Assembly: GCF_040703035.1 (NCBI RefSeq)
Contig: NZ_CP159996.1
Coordinates: forward strand, 716,001-780,000
Direction: 5' to 3'
Length of the DNA: 64,000 nucleotides
Source: Terribacillus aidingensis
GTDB lineage: Bacteria; Bacillota; Bacilli; Bacillales; Amphibacillaceae
The notes beneath the pieces are model-generated. The model had not been told where the DNA came from. It ran no database searches and saw only the letters and a list, made by a program, of their open reading frames with translations. Shown here one piece after another: positions 54,329 to 62,126 of this stretch; positions within the stretch are counted from its first letter, which is position 1; each line of letters begins with the position of its first letter. The position numbers and the translations under genes were made by a program.

Positions 54329-55280
54329 TAAAGATATTGAACCAGCCTTTTCGTTTGAAGCGCCACAGCATTACTACGGCAATGACAGCCATCAGCAGCA
54401 AGGCCACCGGATAGCCGTATTTCCAGTGCAGCTCCGGCATATAGGCGAAGTTCATGCCGTATACACCGGCAATAAAGGTTAAAGGAATAAAAATGGTGGA
54501 GACAATCGTCAAAGTCATCATGATTGCATTCATTCGATTGCTATTGATCGACTCGTAGCTGTCCCGCATATCCGAAGTGAGCTCCCTGTTGGAATCAACG
54601 ATTTCCGTAAGTTTCAGCAAATGATCGTAAATATCATTGAAGTAGGCCTTTTGATTTTGGACAAAATCGAATTTCTGGATGCTGAGAAGCCGGTAGATCA
54701 GATCTCTCATTGGTGCAATCGTACGCCGGGTTCTAAGCAGATCACTGCGGATATCGAATACTTCATTAATTAAAGTTTGAGGTGATTTGTGGCTGTCTTC
54801 ATCCTCAATCTCGTTCAGCCGATCCTCCATTTTATACAATGGAGGGAAGTAATCATCAACCAATTTATCTATTAGATGATAGACGATTTTTGATGGAGAG
54901 TGCTCCTTTGGACCTTCGTTCAAGACTCGCTGCCAAACGTGGTCCGCAGCCATTGATTCTTCAAGATGAAAAGTGACTACATAACGTTCAGAGAGAAAGA
55001 TATCCAATTCATCTGACATGAACGACTCGTGATTCAGTTCATGAAGAACGAGGAAATGGTACCCGTCATATTCATCGAGCTTTGGTCTCTGAAGGAAATG
55101 GAAGCAGTCCTCAATTGCCAGTGGGTGGAAATGGAAGATCTCGCCGAGTTTTTCTGATTCGGCCTCTGTCGGTACGCTAAAATCAACCCAGTACCAGAGA
55201 ATGTCGGGACTGTTTAGTTCCTGATACGGCAGATCTTTGAGTATTTTTTTGTCACGTGTTATCGCTATGCTGCGTATCAT
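54324..55280 (-). CDS. corA: CorA-family magnesium/divalent cation channel
   Basis: 318-residue membrane channel for Mg2+ (and possibly Co2+ or Ni2+). A long cytoplasmic N-terminal domain with alternating strands and helices (1-250) includes the conserved HPLAIEDCFHFLQRPKLDEYD. A long stalk helix leads to two C-terminal membrane segments: ILTIVSTIFIPLTFIAGVYG-like residues with the selectivity motif GMN in VYGMNFAYMPEL, and PVALLLMAVIAVVMLWRF. The C-terminus is basic. It works as a homopentamer. GCAGGAGG precedes the ATG on the minus strand. The gene is monocistronic. Confidence 0.95.
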   Translation of the reverse strand: MIRSIAITRDKKILKDLPYQELNSPDILWYWVDFSVPTEAESEKLGEIFHFHPLAIEDCFHFLQRPKLDEYDGYHFLVLHELNHESFMSDELDIFLSERYVVTFHLEESMAADHVWQRVLNEGPKEHSPSKIVYHLIDKLVDDYFPPLYKMEDRLNEIEDEDSHKSPQTLINEVFDIRSDLLRTRRTIAPMRDLIYRLLSIQKFDFVQNQKAYFNDIYDHLLKLTEIVDSNRELTSDMRDSYESINSNRMNAIMMTLTIVSTIFIPLTFIAGVYGMNFAYMPELHWKYGYPVALLLMAVIAVVMLWRFKRKGWFNIFK

Positions 55281-55560
55281 GGTACAACCTCCTGCAATAT
55301 ATAGTCACATTATAGCGCATTCGGAGGCAGAGAGAAAACGACAAGCAGTGTGATTAAAGAAAAGGGCTATGGGGTATAAAATGAATATACAGCCAAGCAT
55401 TGTAACTGTTGTTAAATTGCTGAAATACTATTTGTCTGAATATTTTAAAATTTTATATGCAAAAGTATTGCGCTTTTTGTATGAATCTTTTATAGTATTC
55501 AACAACCTACAACAATCACCATTGCTTAGCCAGCCGGTTAAGCTGAAGGAGGACAACGAT

Positions 55561-55911
55561 ATGTCTGATAATCAAAGCTTTGTAACTGTTGGTGACTGGG
55601 TAACAGGACATTCGATAAATGATGAATTATTTACCGGGTTCATAGAAGCAGTGAATGCGAAACTGAACACGGTGAAAGTATACGTAACAGAAAGTGACCA
55701 TAAAAATACGATCGGTAAAACGATCGAAACATTTCAAAGCAAGATCAAGTATTTTCCGCCAAGCGTAGAGCCAAGCAGGGCGCATCTATTGAATCTTATT
55801 GATTTATCTCTTATTTCTGGCGATAAGGACTGGTTTTTGCAGCTGACAGAAGAATTGAAGATACTAGACGAAATGGAATCTGAGTCTAATACAGAATATA
55901 TCCCGAATTAA
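55561..55911 (+). CDS. IDEAL domain protein
   Basis: 116-residue cytoplasmic protein. The C-terminal segment HLLNLIDLSLISGDKDWFLQ and following LTEELK is the IDEAL domain known from YpiB-type Bacillus proteins. The N-terminal part (about 1-75) is a beta-rich domain, FVTVGDWVTGHSINDELFTG. The start is ATG 55561, which follows AAGGAGG; the frame is open back to 55369, and that 64-residue extension (YYLSEYFKILYAKVLRF) has no good ribosome binding site, so it is left out. Role unknown. Confidence 0.8.
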   Translation: MSDNQSFVTVGDWVTGHSINDELFTGFIEAVNAKLNTVKVYVTESDHKNTIGKTIETFQSKIKYFPPSVEPSRAHLLNLIDLSLISGDKDWFLQLTEELKILDEMESESNTEYIPN

Positions 55912-55915
55912 CTGG

Positions 55916-55942
55916 ACCGAGCAGATATTGCTCGGTTTTTTA
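55916..55942 (+). terminator. Terminator of the IDEAL gene
   Basis: ACCGAGCA and TGCTCGGT pair around GATAT and lead into TTTTT. Confidence 0.9.
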
Positions 55943-55974
55943 TGTGGTTAAAATATTTATGCCCCAACCTTTAT

Positions 55975-56685
55975 TCAATACCGCTTCGAACTGAATTTAA
56001 ACGTATAACGATCACTGCGATAATACAATTTTGTGTATTCGAACGGTATATCATTATCTAAATAAGCCCACAGATGCATGGATAAAATAGGGGCTGATTC
56101 TTTTATTTCGAGAAGCTTCATAAGGTCGGCTGATGGCAATGCTGGAATGATCTCTCCCAGCCGTTCTTTAATAAGAAACCCTTTGTTTTCTAGATAAGCA
56201 TATTTAGAGTTCATCATAATTTCTTCTGTCAGGTCAGGGAACATGGCAATCGGCATGAAAGTTTCCTCTAGAATAATAGGCACATCATCCGCACATCGCA
56301 ACCTTTTTATATAAAAGACTTGGGCCTCCGGTGGTAACTGTAAACGATCTCTGATTTCTTCTTCAGGCTGCATGATTGTAAAAGTCAATAATTTATTTGA
56401 AGGTACCTTACCTAATTTGATTATCTCTTCTGTGAAGCTCTGAAGTCGGTAGATGTCATGCTCGATTTTCTGCTGCTTCACATAGGTGCCGCTTCCATGT
56501 ACTTTATACAGCAGGTTCTCGTCTACTAACAACTGTATTGCTTGTCTTACTGTTACTCTGCTTGCCTGGAATGCAGCAGCCAGTTCCTTTTCAGTAGGTA
56601 TGGCTTCATCCTTTTTAATATTTCCTCTGGCAATATCTTTTTTTATTTCATTTGCTATCTGACGATAGAGGGGCGTACTTTTCAT
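55975..56685 (-). CDS. GntR/HutC-family regulator of the GH4-ChbG-EIICB operon
   Basis: 236-residue regulator with an N-terminal GntR winged helix (LYRQIANEIKKDIARG, PTEKELAAAFQASRVTVRQA, VHGSGTYV) and a UTRA effector domain (about 80-230, QVFYIKRLRCADDVPIILEETFMP). UTRA domains of this kind sense sugar phosphates, e.g. glucosamine- or N-acetylglucosamine-6-phosphate in the NagR/DasR group. The gene is divergent from the GH4 operon, with a 16-base inverted repeat between the two promoters. The ATG at 56685 follows GAGAGGTGA on the minus strand. Repression of the operon is inferred. Confidence 0.88.
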   Translation of the reverse strand: MKSTPLYRQIANEIKKDIARGNIKKDEAIPTEKELAAAFQASRVTVRQAIQLLVDENLLYKVHGSGTYVKQQKIEHDIYRLQSFTEEIIKLGKVPSNKLLTFTIMQPEEEIRDRLQLPPEAQVFYIKRLRCADDVPIILEETFMPIAMFPDLTEEIMMNSKYAYLENKGFLIKERLGEIIPALPSADLMKLLEIKESAPILSMHLWAYLDNDIPFEYTKLYYRSDRYTFKFSSKRY

Positions 56686-56747
56686 GATCCCAACATCACC
56701 TCTCGTTTTATATCTCTGTGTTGTATTGTAATGAATCATAAAAAAAC

Positions 56748-56802
56748 ATACAACTATAATACATTGTATTGAATATATTTCAAATTTGTATTATAGTTGT
56801 AT
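56748..56802. promoter_or_regulatory. Divergent promoters with a 16-base operator repeat
   Basis: ATACAACTATAATACA (56748-56763) and its exact complement TGTATTATAGTTGTAT (56787-56802) flank a 23-base AT-rich centre. TTGAAT (56769-56774) and TATAGT (56792-56797) give a + strand promoter with 17-base spacing; a mirrored TTGAAA/TATTAT pair faces the regulator gene. Each arm covers one -10 box, as expected for a repressor that closes both promoters. Confidence 0.75.
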
Positions 56803-56821
56803 TAATTAAGGAGGGAGATAA

Positions 56822-58150
56822 GTGAAGAGAAAACTGAAAATTGCGATTGTTGGCGGAGGAAGCACGTATACGCTTGGGTTGATTAAAAGTTTGATTGCTG
56901 AGAAAGAATCTTTTCCTTTAAGAGAGCTCGTTCTATTTGATCAAGACGAACAAAGACAGAGGATTATTGCGGATGCAGCCGCTATTTTACTTAAAGAGCA
57001 ATATGGCGGAAACCTCACTTTCAGAAGTACAACTAATCTGGAATCAGCTTGTAAAGATGCAGACTCTATATTCGTGCAAATACGCACCGGCGGTTTGGAG
57101 ATGCGGGAATTGGATGAGAAAATCCCCTTATCTCATGGTGTGGTCGGTCAAGAAACTTGCGGACCAGGAGGTATGGCTTATGGCATCCGTTCTATAAAGG
57201 ATATGACAGACTTGGTCAGAGATATCCGGGCTATATCAAAAGATGCATGGATATTGAATTATACGAATCCGGCAGCCATTGTAGCTTATGCACTAAAACG
57301 GGAGTTTCCCGACGACAGCAGAATTTTGAACATTTGTGATATGCCGATTGCCATTATGGTGAGTTATGCGAAATTACTAGGAGTAGATATCTGGGACTTG
57401 ACAGCGGATTATTTTGGTTTGAACCATTTCGGCTGGTTCACCAAAATAGAGCATAAGGATGGAACTGATTATACAGAACGTCTAAAAGAACTAATTATTG
57501 AAGAAGGATTTAGGCCTGAAGATGAGGAAATAGCCAATGATGTTTCCTGGCAGGAGACGTTTGCGCAAGCTCGCCAGACTTTACTGGATTTCCCGGAATA
57601 TTTACCAAATACTTATTTACAGTACTACCTTTACCCAGACAAGATAGTGGAAAAGTCAAATCCGACTTCTACGAGGGCCCAACAGGTCATAGAAGGAAGA
57701 CAAAAGCGGGTGCATGATATGTGCAGACGGATAGTCACTGCTGGTTCTGCTTCAGCAGAGGATTTGAAAGCAGACATTCATGGCATATTCATCATCAGAG
57801 CTGCTGCGTCTCTTGCATATAATCTAAAAAATCGATACATCGTGATGGTGGAGAATAACGGAATTATTCCAAACCTGCCCTCCGATGCCATCGTGGAAGT
57901 ACCTGCATTACTCACTGCCAATGGGATACATGCGTTCGCTGTAGGGGAGATTCCAGTCTTTCATAAAGGATTGATAGAAGGTCAATATGCGTATGAGCGT
58001 CTTGTCTGTGAGGCCTATTTTGAAAAGGATTATAGGAAATTGTTACAAGCGATGACATTGAATCGTACGGTGGTGGATGCAGATAAAGCAAAACGTATAC
58101 TGGATGATTTACAAAAAGCGAATGAAGAATATTGGCCATCTTTTCAATAG
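56822..58150 (+). CDS. GH4 6-phospho-glycosidase (GlvA/MalA-like)
   Basis: 442-residue NAD+- and Mn2+-dependent glycosidase of family 4, acting by oxidation at C3 of a 6-phosphorylated disaccharide. The nucleotide fold is IAIVGGGSTYTLGLIKSL. Metal and substrate residues are in HGVVGQETCGPGGMAYGIRS, LNYTNPAAIVAYAL, LNICDMP (metal cysteine) and FGLNHFGW. The CDMP motif and the GQETCGPGG loop fit 6-phospho-alpha-glucosidases (GlvA) better than 6-phospho-beta-glucosidases such as LicH/ChbF, as I remember those sequences. A GTG start follows AAGGAGGGAG. It heads an operon with a ChbG-like deacetylase and a PTS EIICB. Confidence 0.88.
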   Translation: MKRKLKIAIVGGGSTYTLGLIKSLIAEKESFPLRELVLFDQDEQRQRIIADAAAILLKEQYGGNLTFRSTTNLESACKDADSIFVQIRTGGLEMRELDEKIPLSHGVVGQETCGPGGMAYGIRSIKDMTDLVRDIRAISKDAWILNYTNPAAIVAYALKREFPDDSRILNICDMPIAIMVSYAKLLGVDIWDLTADYFGLNHFGWFTKIEHKDGTDYTERLKELIIEEGFRPEDEEIANDVSWQETFAQARQTLLDFPEYLPNTYLQYYLYPDKIVEKSNPTSTRAQQVIEGRQKRVHDMCRRIVTAGSASAEDLKADIHGIFIIRAAASLAYNLKNRYIVMVENNGIIPNLPSDAIVEVPALLTANGIHAFAVGEIPVFHKGLIEGQYAYERLVCEAYFEKDYRKLLQAMTLNRTVVDADKAKRILDDLQKANEEYWPSFQ

Positions 58151-58161
58151 GGGGAAATCAA

Positions 58162-58887
58162 ATGAAAAAGCTCATTATCAATGCAGACGATTTCGGTTAC
58201 TCTAGAGCAATAAATTATGGGATTATTGATTGCTTTCAACATGGTGTTCTTAGTTCGGCGACATTTATGGCAAATATGCCAGGAGCGGAACATGCTGCTG
58301 ATTTAGCAAAGCAAAATCCAGGATTAGGAGTAGGGGTACATCTTGTTTTGACATGTGGGGAACCCATTTTGAAAGGTCATCAGACAATTGTAGATGTACA
58401 CGGAAGATTTAGAAAGCTATCATTTTATGAAAGCGCTTTTATTATTGAGTTGGCTGAAGTATATGATGAATGGAAAGCACAGATTGAACGCTTTTTGTCA
58501 TTTGGTATCAAGCCGACGCATCTTGACAGTCATCACCATATCAACACGTATAAAGGAATAAAGGATGTTTTTTGCCGGCTTGCAGAGGAGTATCAGCTGC
58601 CTGTGAGAAACAATATGGATTTGCCAAGTCACCTGCGGCATCCGAATCGGTTCGAGTATTACGTAGAAAAAGTATTGAAGGATGAAGTGAGTATTGCAAA
58701 TGCGTTCAAAGATGCGGATACAGTGGAAGTGATGTGTCATCCAGGCTATTTGGATAATGCTGTGATGGAAGGGTCTTCTTATACGTATCCGAGACTGGAC
58801 GAATTGGAATTGTTAACATCGAATGTAGTCAAAGAAGTATTAAATAACTGTAAAGATGTGGAGCTTGCAACTTTCAAAAGTCTATAA
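58162..58887 (+). CDS. YdjC/ChbG family carbohydrate deacetylase
   Basis: 241-residue metal-dependent deacetylase. The N-terminal metal motif is KLIINADDFGYSRAINYGI, followed by GVHLVLTCGEPIL, THLDSHHHINTY (metal histidines) and VEVMCHPGYLD, all typical of YdjC/ChbG. E. coli ChbG removes one acetyl group from chitobiose 6-phosphate, which is needed before the GH4 enzyme ChbF can act. The same logic would fit here, although the GH4 partner is GlvA-like. The start ATG at 58162 follows AGGGGGAAAT; it lies 11 bases after the GH4 gene. Confidence 0.92.
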   Translation: MKKLIINADDFGYSRAINYGIIDCFQHGVLSSATFMANMPGAEHAADLAKQNPGLGVGVHLVLTCGEPILKGHQTIVDVHGRFRKLSFYESAFIIELAEVYDEWKAQIERFLSFGIKPTHLDSHHHINTYKGIKDVFCRLAEEYQLPVRNNMDLPSHLRHPNRFEYYVEKVLKDEVSIANAFKDADTVEVMCHPGYLDNAVMEGSSYTYPRLDELELLTSNVVKEVLNNCKDVELATFKSL

Positions 58888-58906
58888 TACCGGGAGATGA
58901 GAAAGT

Positions 58907-60307
58907 ATGCGCAATTTCTTGCAGAGATTAGGGAAATCATTACTCATTCCAATTGTAGCTTTACCGATTGCTGGTATCCTTTACAGGCTCACTGCTGAAG
59001 ATTTACTGGATGTACCCTTATTCCAAGCAGCTGGTGTCATACTGACACAGATGGATGCACTGATTGCCATCGGTATTGCAATGGGACTTGCGAAAACAAA
59101 AGATAAAGGGATACCGGCACTGACCGGATTTCTTGCTATCATCGTATTAAAAGAAGGTCTTGCGTTAATGAATCCTGACCTGAATATGAGTGTGTTCGGA
59201 GGGGTTCTTGCTGGTCTGATAGCTGCTTTTGTCTATAATAGATTTAAAGACACAAAACTGCCGAATATGTTTGCTTTCTTCAGCGGGGAAAAGTTCCCGA
59301 TTACGGTCATCATTTTCACCATGGTACTAGTTGCCGGGTTGATGAGTTGGTTGTGGCCGTATGCTCAAATGGGAATCGATGCGTTTAGTAAGACGCTGAT
59401 GGACTTAGGCGCAATCGGTGTCTTTATATTCGGTTTCCTGAATCGTTTCCTGCTGCCATTCGGTTTGCATCACGTATTAAACACATATGTCTATTTTGGA
59501 CTTGATGAGTATACGACAGCTTCAGGTGAAGTGGTCAACGGTGAAATCACCAGATTCTTAAGCGGAGATCCGATGGCGGGATTCTTCATTGGCGGATTTT
59601 ATATCACCATGCTTTTCGGTGTACCGGCAATTGCCCTGGCAATTGCGCGAGCAGCTCGATACAAAAAGCAGGAAACAAAAACATTGATGTCATCGGGTGC
59701 TGCTACATCAGTGATAACAGGGATTACAGAGCCTGTAGAATTCACCTTCTTATTTACCTCACCGTTGCTTTATTTCGTCCATTCAGTCTATACCGGATTG
59801 GCTGGTGCTACACTGTACATCCTGCATATACGTCATGGTTTTTCTTGGGGAGCCGGATTGATCGATTATATTGTGAACTTAGGGTTGAGCGATGGAGGAC
59901 TTCTTATCCTCCCGGTAGGTATTGTTTTCTTCTTGTTGTATTATTTCACTTTCTATTTTGTCATCAAAAAACGTCGAGTGGCGGTAATTGGACAAATTGA
60001 AGATAAATTGTATGAAGCAGCCGCAGGCGAAGAGGAAAAAAATCTGGAGTTAACTCATAACAATTACAGATATATGGCACAGAAGCTGGTTGAGAACTTG
60101 GGAGGAAAGCAGAACATTCTTATAAACGACAATTGTATGACACGACTGCGGCTGGAAGTGAAGGATATGAATGAAGTGAATCAACAAAAGATCAAGCAAA
60201 TGGGGGTTCATGGTATTGTGGAGGTTGATAAACACAACCTGCAAATCATCATCGGGTCACAGGCTACTATTGTAAAAAAGGAAATTGACGATATTTTGGA
60301 AAGCTGA
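58907..60307 (+). CDS. PTS enzyme IICB, glucose/N-acetylglucosamine family
   Basis: 466-residue membrane permease. The EIIC domain (about 1-365) starts with LQRLGKSLLIPIVALPIAGIL and contains FGLHHVLNT and ITGITEPVEFTFLF, the hallmarks of the glucose superfamily. The EIIB domain follows (about 385-466), with phosphoacceptor Cys410 in NDNCMTRLRLEV. No EIIA domain or gene is present in the operon, so a general EIIA-Glc or a domain of another permease must supply phosphate. In context with ChbG and GH4 it probably carries an amino-sugar disaccharide. It lies 19 bases after the deacetylase gene. Confidence 0.92.
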   Translation: MRNFLQRLGKSLLIPIVALPIAGILYRLTAEDLLDVPLFQAAGVILTQMDALIAIGIAMGLAKTKDKGIPALTGFLAIIVLKEGLALMNPDLNMSVFGGVLAGLIAAFVYNRFKDTKLPNMFAFFSGEKFPITVIIFTMVLVAGLMSWLWPYAQMGIDAFSKTLMDLGAIGVFIFGFLNRFLLPFGLHHVLNTYVYFGLDEYTTASGEVVNGEITRFLSGDPMAGFFIGGFYITMLFGVPAIALAIARAARYKKQETKTLMSSGAATSVITGITEPVEFTFLFTSPLLYFVHSVYTGLAGATLYILHIRHGFSWGAGLIDYIVNLGLSDGGLLILPVGIVFFLLYYFTFYFVIKKRRVAVIGQIEDKLYEAAAGEEEKNLELTHNNYRYMAQKLVENLGGKQNILINDNCMTRLRLEVKDMNEVNQQKIKQMGVHGIVEVDKHNLQIIIGSQATIVKKEIDDILES

Positions 60308-60314
60308 GGAGCAT

Positions 60315-60551
60315 TCAACGCTCCCTCACTTGAATTCCAAAAAGGTCCTCAATCTTCTCATTCATGAACTGATAGGATGCTTCGATACCAGCATTATAAA
60401 AAATAGGACCTAGTTCTTTGATGATGAAGTCGAGCAGCAGACCTGCGGCCAGGTCGCCTAGCTGCTCGTCTTTTTCTTGTTCAAAATAAGTCTGCAGGGA
60501 ACTTATCATTTCATTGCGCTGTATATCATTCAATCGGATTGGATTTTGCAT
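60315..60551 (-). CDS. DUF2164 family protein
   Basis: 78-residue protein with the DUF2164 pattern: IRLNDIQRNEMISSLQTYFE, GDLAAGLLLDFIIKELGP and IFYNAGIEASYQFM. It has no membrane segment and no known function. GGGAGGAAAAAC precedes the ATG on the minus strand. It is convergent with the EIICB gene, seven bases away, without an obvious terminator between them. Confidence 0.9.
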   Translation of the reverse strand: MQNPIRLNDIQRNEMISSLQTYFEQEKDEQLGDLAAGLLLDFIIKELGPIFYNAGIEASYQFMNEKIEDLFGIQVRER

Positions 60552-60637
60552 TTGTTTTTCCTCCCTAAGCTCATTTTCGTTTCATTATATCAAAAAGTTC
60601 TGCTAGACTTTAGAAAAGGGAAAAGGTGGGAGTAATG

Positions 60638-60856
60638 ATGGCGGAATTATCTTATGAGATAGTGAAAGAACTCGGTGTGCTATCCGTTTCACCTAAAGGA
60701 TGGCAGAAGGAACTCAATTTGATCAGCTGGAACGGGCGGGAGCCGAAGTATGATATACGGGACTGGGCTCCGGATCATGAGAAGATGGGTAAAGGTATCA
60801 CATTATCAGCTGAAGAAATCGGTGCCTTAATTCGCTTGCTGCAGGAGCAGGATTGA
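60638..60856 (+). CDS. YdbC/PC4-family single-strand nucleic acid-binding protein
   Basis: 72-residue protein of the bacterial PC4 (YdbC) type: ELGVLSVSPKGWQKELNLIS, then WNGREPKYDIRDWAPDHEKM and GKGITLSAEEIGALIRLL. Such proteins form dimers that bind single-stranded DNA. The in-frame starts at 60626 and 60635 overlap or crowd the GGTGGGAG site, so the ATG at 60638 is preferred. The glycosylase gene begins one base after its stop, so the two are translationally coupled; a joint DNA-related role is possible. Confidence 0.88.
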   Translation: MAELSYEIVKELGVLSVSPKGWQKELNLISWNGREPKYDIRDWAPDHEKMGKGITLSAEEIGALIRLLQEQD

Positions 60857-60857
60857 C

Positions 60858-61520
60858 ATGCTGCCGGAAGAGTTGGTTCAGTTAGCCAAAGAAAGGATGG
60901 CTCCTTATCCTTGTGAAGGTTTCCTGCCCGGGAGAGGGCCGAAGCATCCGCTTCTCTTCTTTATAGGAGAAGCCCCAGGAGAGACGGAGATACATAGCCT
61001 GATGCCATTCAGTGGACGAGCAGGCAAGGAGCTGGATCTGTTTCTGGAGCGAGCAGCTGTGGATAGATCGGAAGTTTTTATTTCAAGCGCGGTCAGAAGC
61101 AGACCCTATCAATATAAAACAAAACAAATACGCGGTGAGACTGTCACGAAAAAATATAATCGAACACCGACCAAGGCTGAAGTGCTTGCACATGCGCCTG
61201 TGCTTGATTATGAAATTGCCCAGACGGAACCAGAAATTCTCGTGACACTGGGGCGAATAGGCTGGGAGCGGATAACCGGTTCGAAGGAAAAAATCACGGA
61301 AGTCGCTGGAAAGTTGATAGAACAGCCGATACAGCAACTGAAAAGCATAGAGGAGGATTCCTTCGTGCTTTCCGAGAAGATATATCGTATCTTCCCGACC
61401 TACCATCCAGCGTCTGTATTCTACAATCCAGGTCTGCGGCCGGTAATTGAAGAGCATGCATATAGTATTCGCGAACTTCTGAACAGAAAGGGAAGGTGTA
61501 ATGGAGAAAATCAGCGGTAA
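60858..61520 (+). CDS. Uracil-DNA glycosylase family protein (family 4/5-like)
   Basis: 220-residue DNA repair enzyme or relative. The uracil-binding motif GEAPGETE is followed by PFSGRAGKELDLFL, VFISSAVRSRP, LVTLGRIGWERITG and the DNA-intercalation motif FPTYHPASVFYNP. Only one cysteine lies near the N-terminus (YPCEG), so the four-cysteine iron-sulfur cluster of classical family 4 enzymes is missing. It removes uracil from DNA by inference. It is coupled to ydbC upstream and overlaps the VOC gene by 20 bases. Confidence 0.88.
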   Translation: MLPEELVQLAKERMAPYPCEGFLPGRGPKHPLLFFIGEAPGETEIHSLMPFSGRAGKELDLFLERAAVDRSEVFISSAVRSRPYQYKTKQIRGETVTKKYNRTPTKAEVLAHAPVLDYEIAQTEPEILVTLGRIGWERITGSKEKITEVAGKLIEQPIQQLKSIEEDSFVLSEKIYRIFPTYHPASVFYNPGLRPVIEEHAYSIRELLNRKGRCNGENQR

Positions 61521-61863
61521 AGTGATAGGGTTTGAGCTGAATAGCCAAGACCCGGATAAGGCAGCTAGCTTCTACGCTAATGTTTTTGGCTGGAATATTG
61601 GTGCTCCGAATTGGGGTTATCAAAATGTGGAGACAGCCGGAGGAATTGATGGCGGAATAAGTAAAGGACCGCATGATTTTCCGCATGGAACAAGAATCCA
61701 GATTGAAGTGGAAGACTTGGATAAAGCAATCCTAGCAGCCAAGCAAGAAGGGGCAGTTGTTGTCAGAGAAAAGATGGAGTTTGATTCTTTCTATCTCGCT
61801 TATTTGGTTGATCCAGTCGGAATCGGAATCGGATTGGTACAGTCTAGCACCAAAGGCCAGTAA
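61501..61863 (+). CDS. VOC (glyoxalase/extradiol) superfamily protein
   Basis: 120-residue protein with two beta-alpha-beta-beta-beta units of the vicinal oxygen chelate fold: GFELNSQDPDKAASFYANVF with the usual YxxVFGW (FGWNIG), and the second unit IQIEVEDLDKAILAAKQEGA ending in VDPVGIGIGLVQ. The family includes glyoxalases and dioxygenases, but many members like this are of unknown function. AAGGTGTA precedes the ATG at 61501, which overlaps the glycosylase gene. The tandem repeat follows directly after its stop. Confidence 0.88.
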   Translation: MEKISGKVIGFELNSQDPDKAASFYANVFGWNIGAPNWGYQNVETAGGIDGGISKGPHDFPHGTRIQIEVEDLDKAILAAKQEGAVVVREKMEFDSFYLAYLVDPVGIGIGLVQSSTKGQ

Positions 61864-62085
61864 CTGCGACTTAAGCGATAAAGCCATGCGGGAGGAAAAA
61901 GCTCCTCACGCAAGACTCTCACTTACTCCTACGATTCTGAGCGATTCTTTCCGCTTTTCCATGTCTAGCTCCAAGAACAAAAATCTGCGGCTTAAGCGAT
62001 AAATCCTTGCGTGAGGAAAAGCGCCTCACTCCAGGCTTTCTCGCTTATTCCTTCGTTTCTAAACGGTCTTTTTCGCCTTTCTGTA
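61864..62085. repeat. Two tandem copies of a roughly 100-base intergenic repeat
   Basis: Copy A starts at 61864 and copy B at 61985, a 121-base period. Both begin CTGCGACTTAAGCGATAAA (B has CTGCGGCTTAAGCGATAAA) and stay similar for about 100 bases, roughly three quarters identical by eye. Each holds a hairpin: GCGGGAGGA...TCCTCACGC in A, TGAGG...CCTCA in B. Copy A ends with CGCTTTTCCATGTCTAGCTC, a core I recall from dispersed intergenic elements in Bacillaceae. The frame open through it is not a gene. It separates the VOC gene from the mreBH terminator. Confidence 0.7.
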
Positions 62086-62126
62086 AAAAAACAGGCGTAT
62101 CAGCTGACTGATACGCCTGTTTTTTA
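62085..62126. terminator. Bidirectional terminator of mreBH
   Basis: ACAGGCGTATCAG and CTGATACGCCTGT pair around CTGA with A- and T-runs on both sides, at the end of mreBH. Confidence 0.93.

Noticed and set aside
61757..62002. Open frame running from the VOC gene into the repeat
   Set aside because: It is made of an alternative frame of the VOC gene and repeat sequence; it has no independent start signal.
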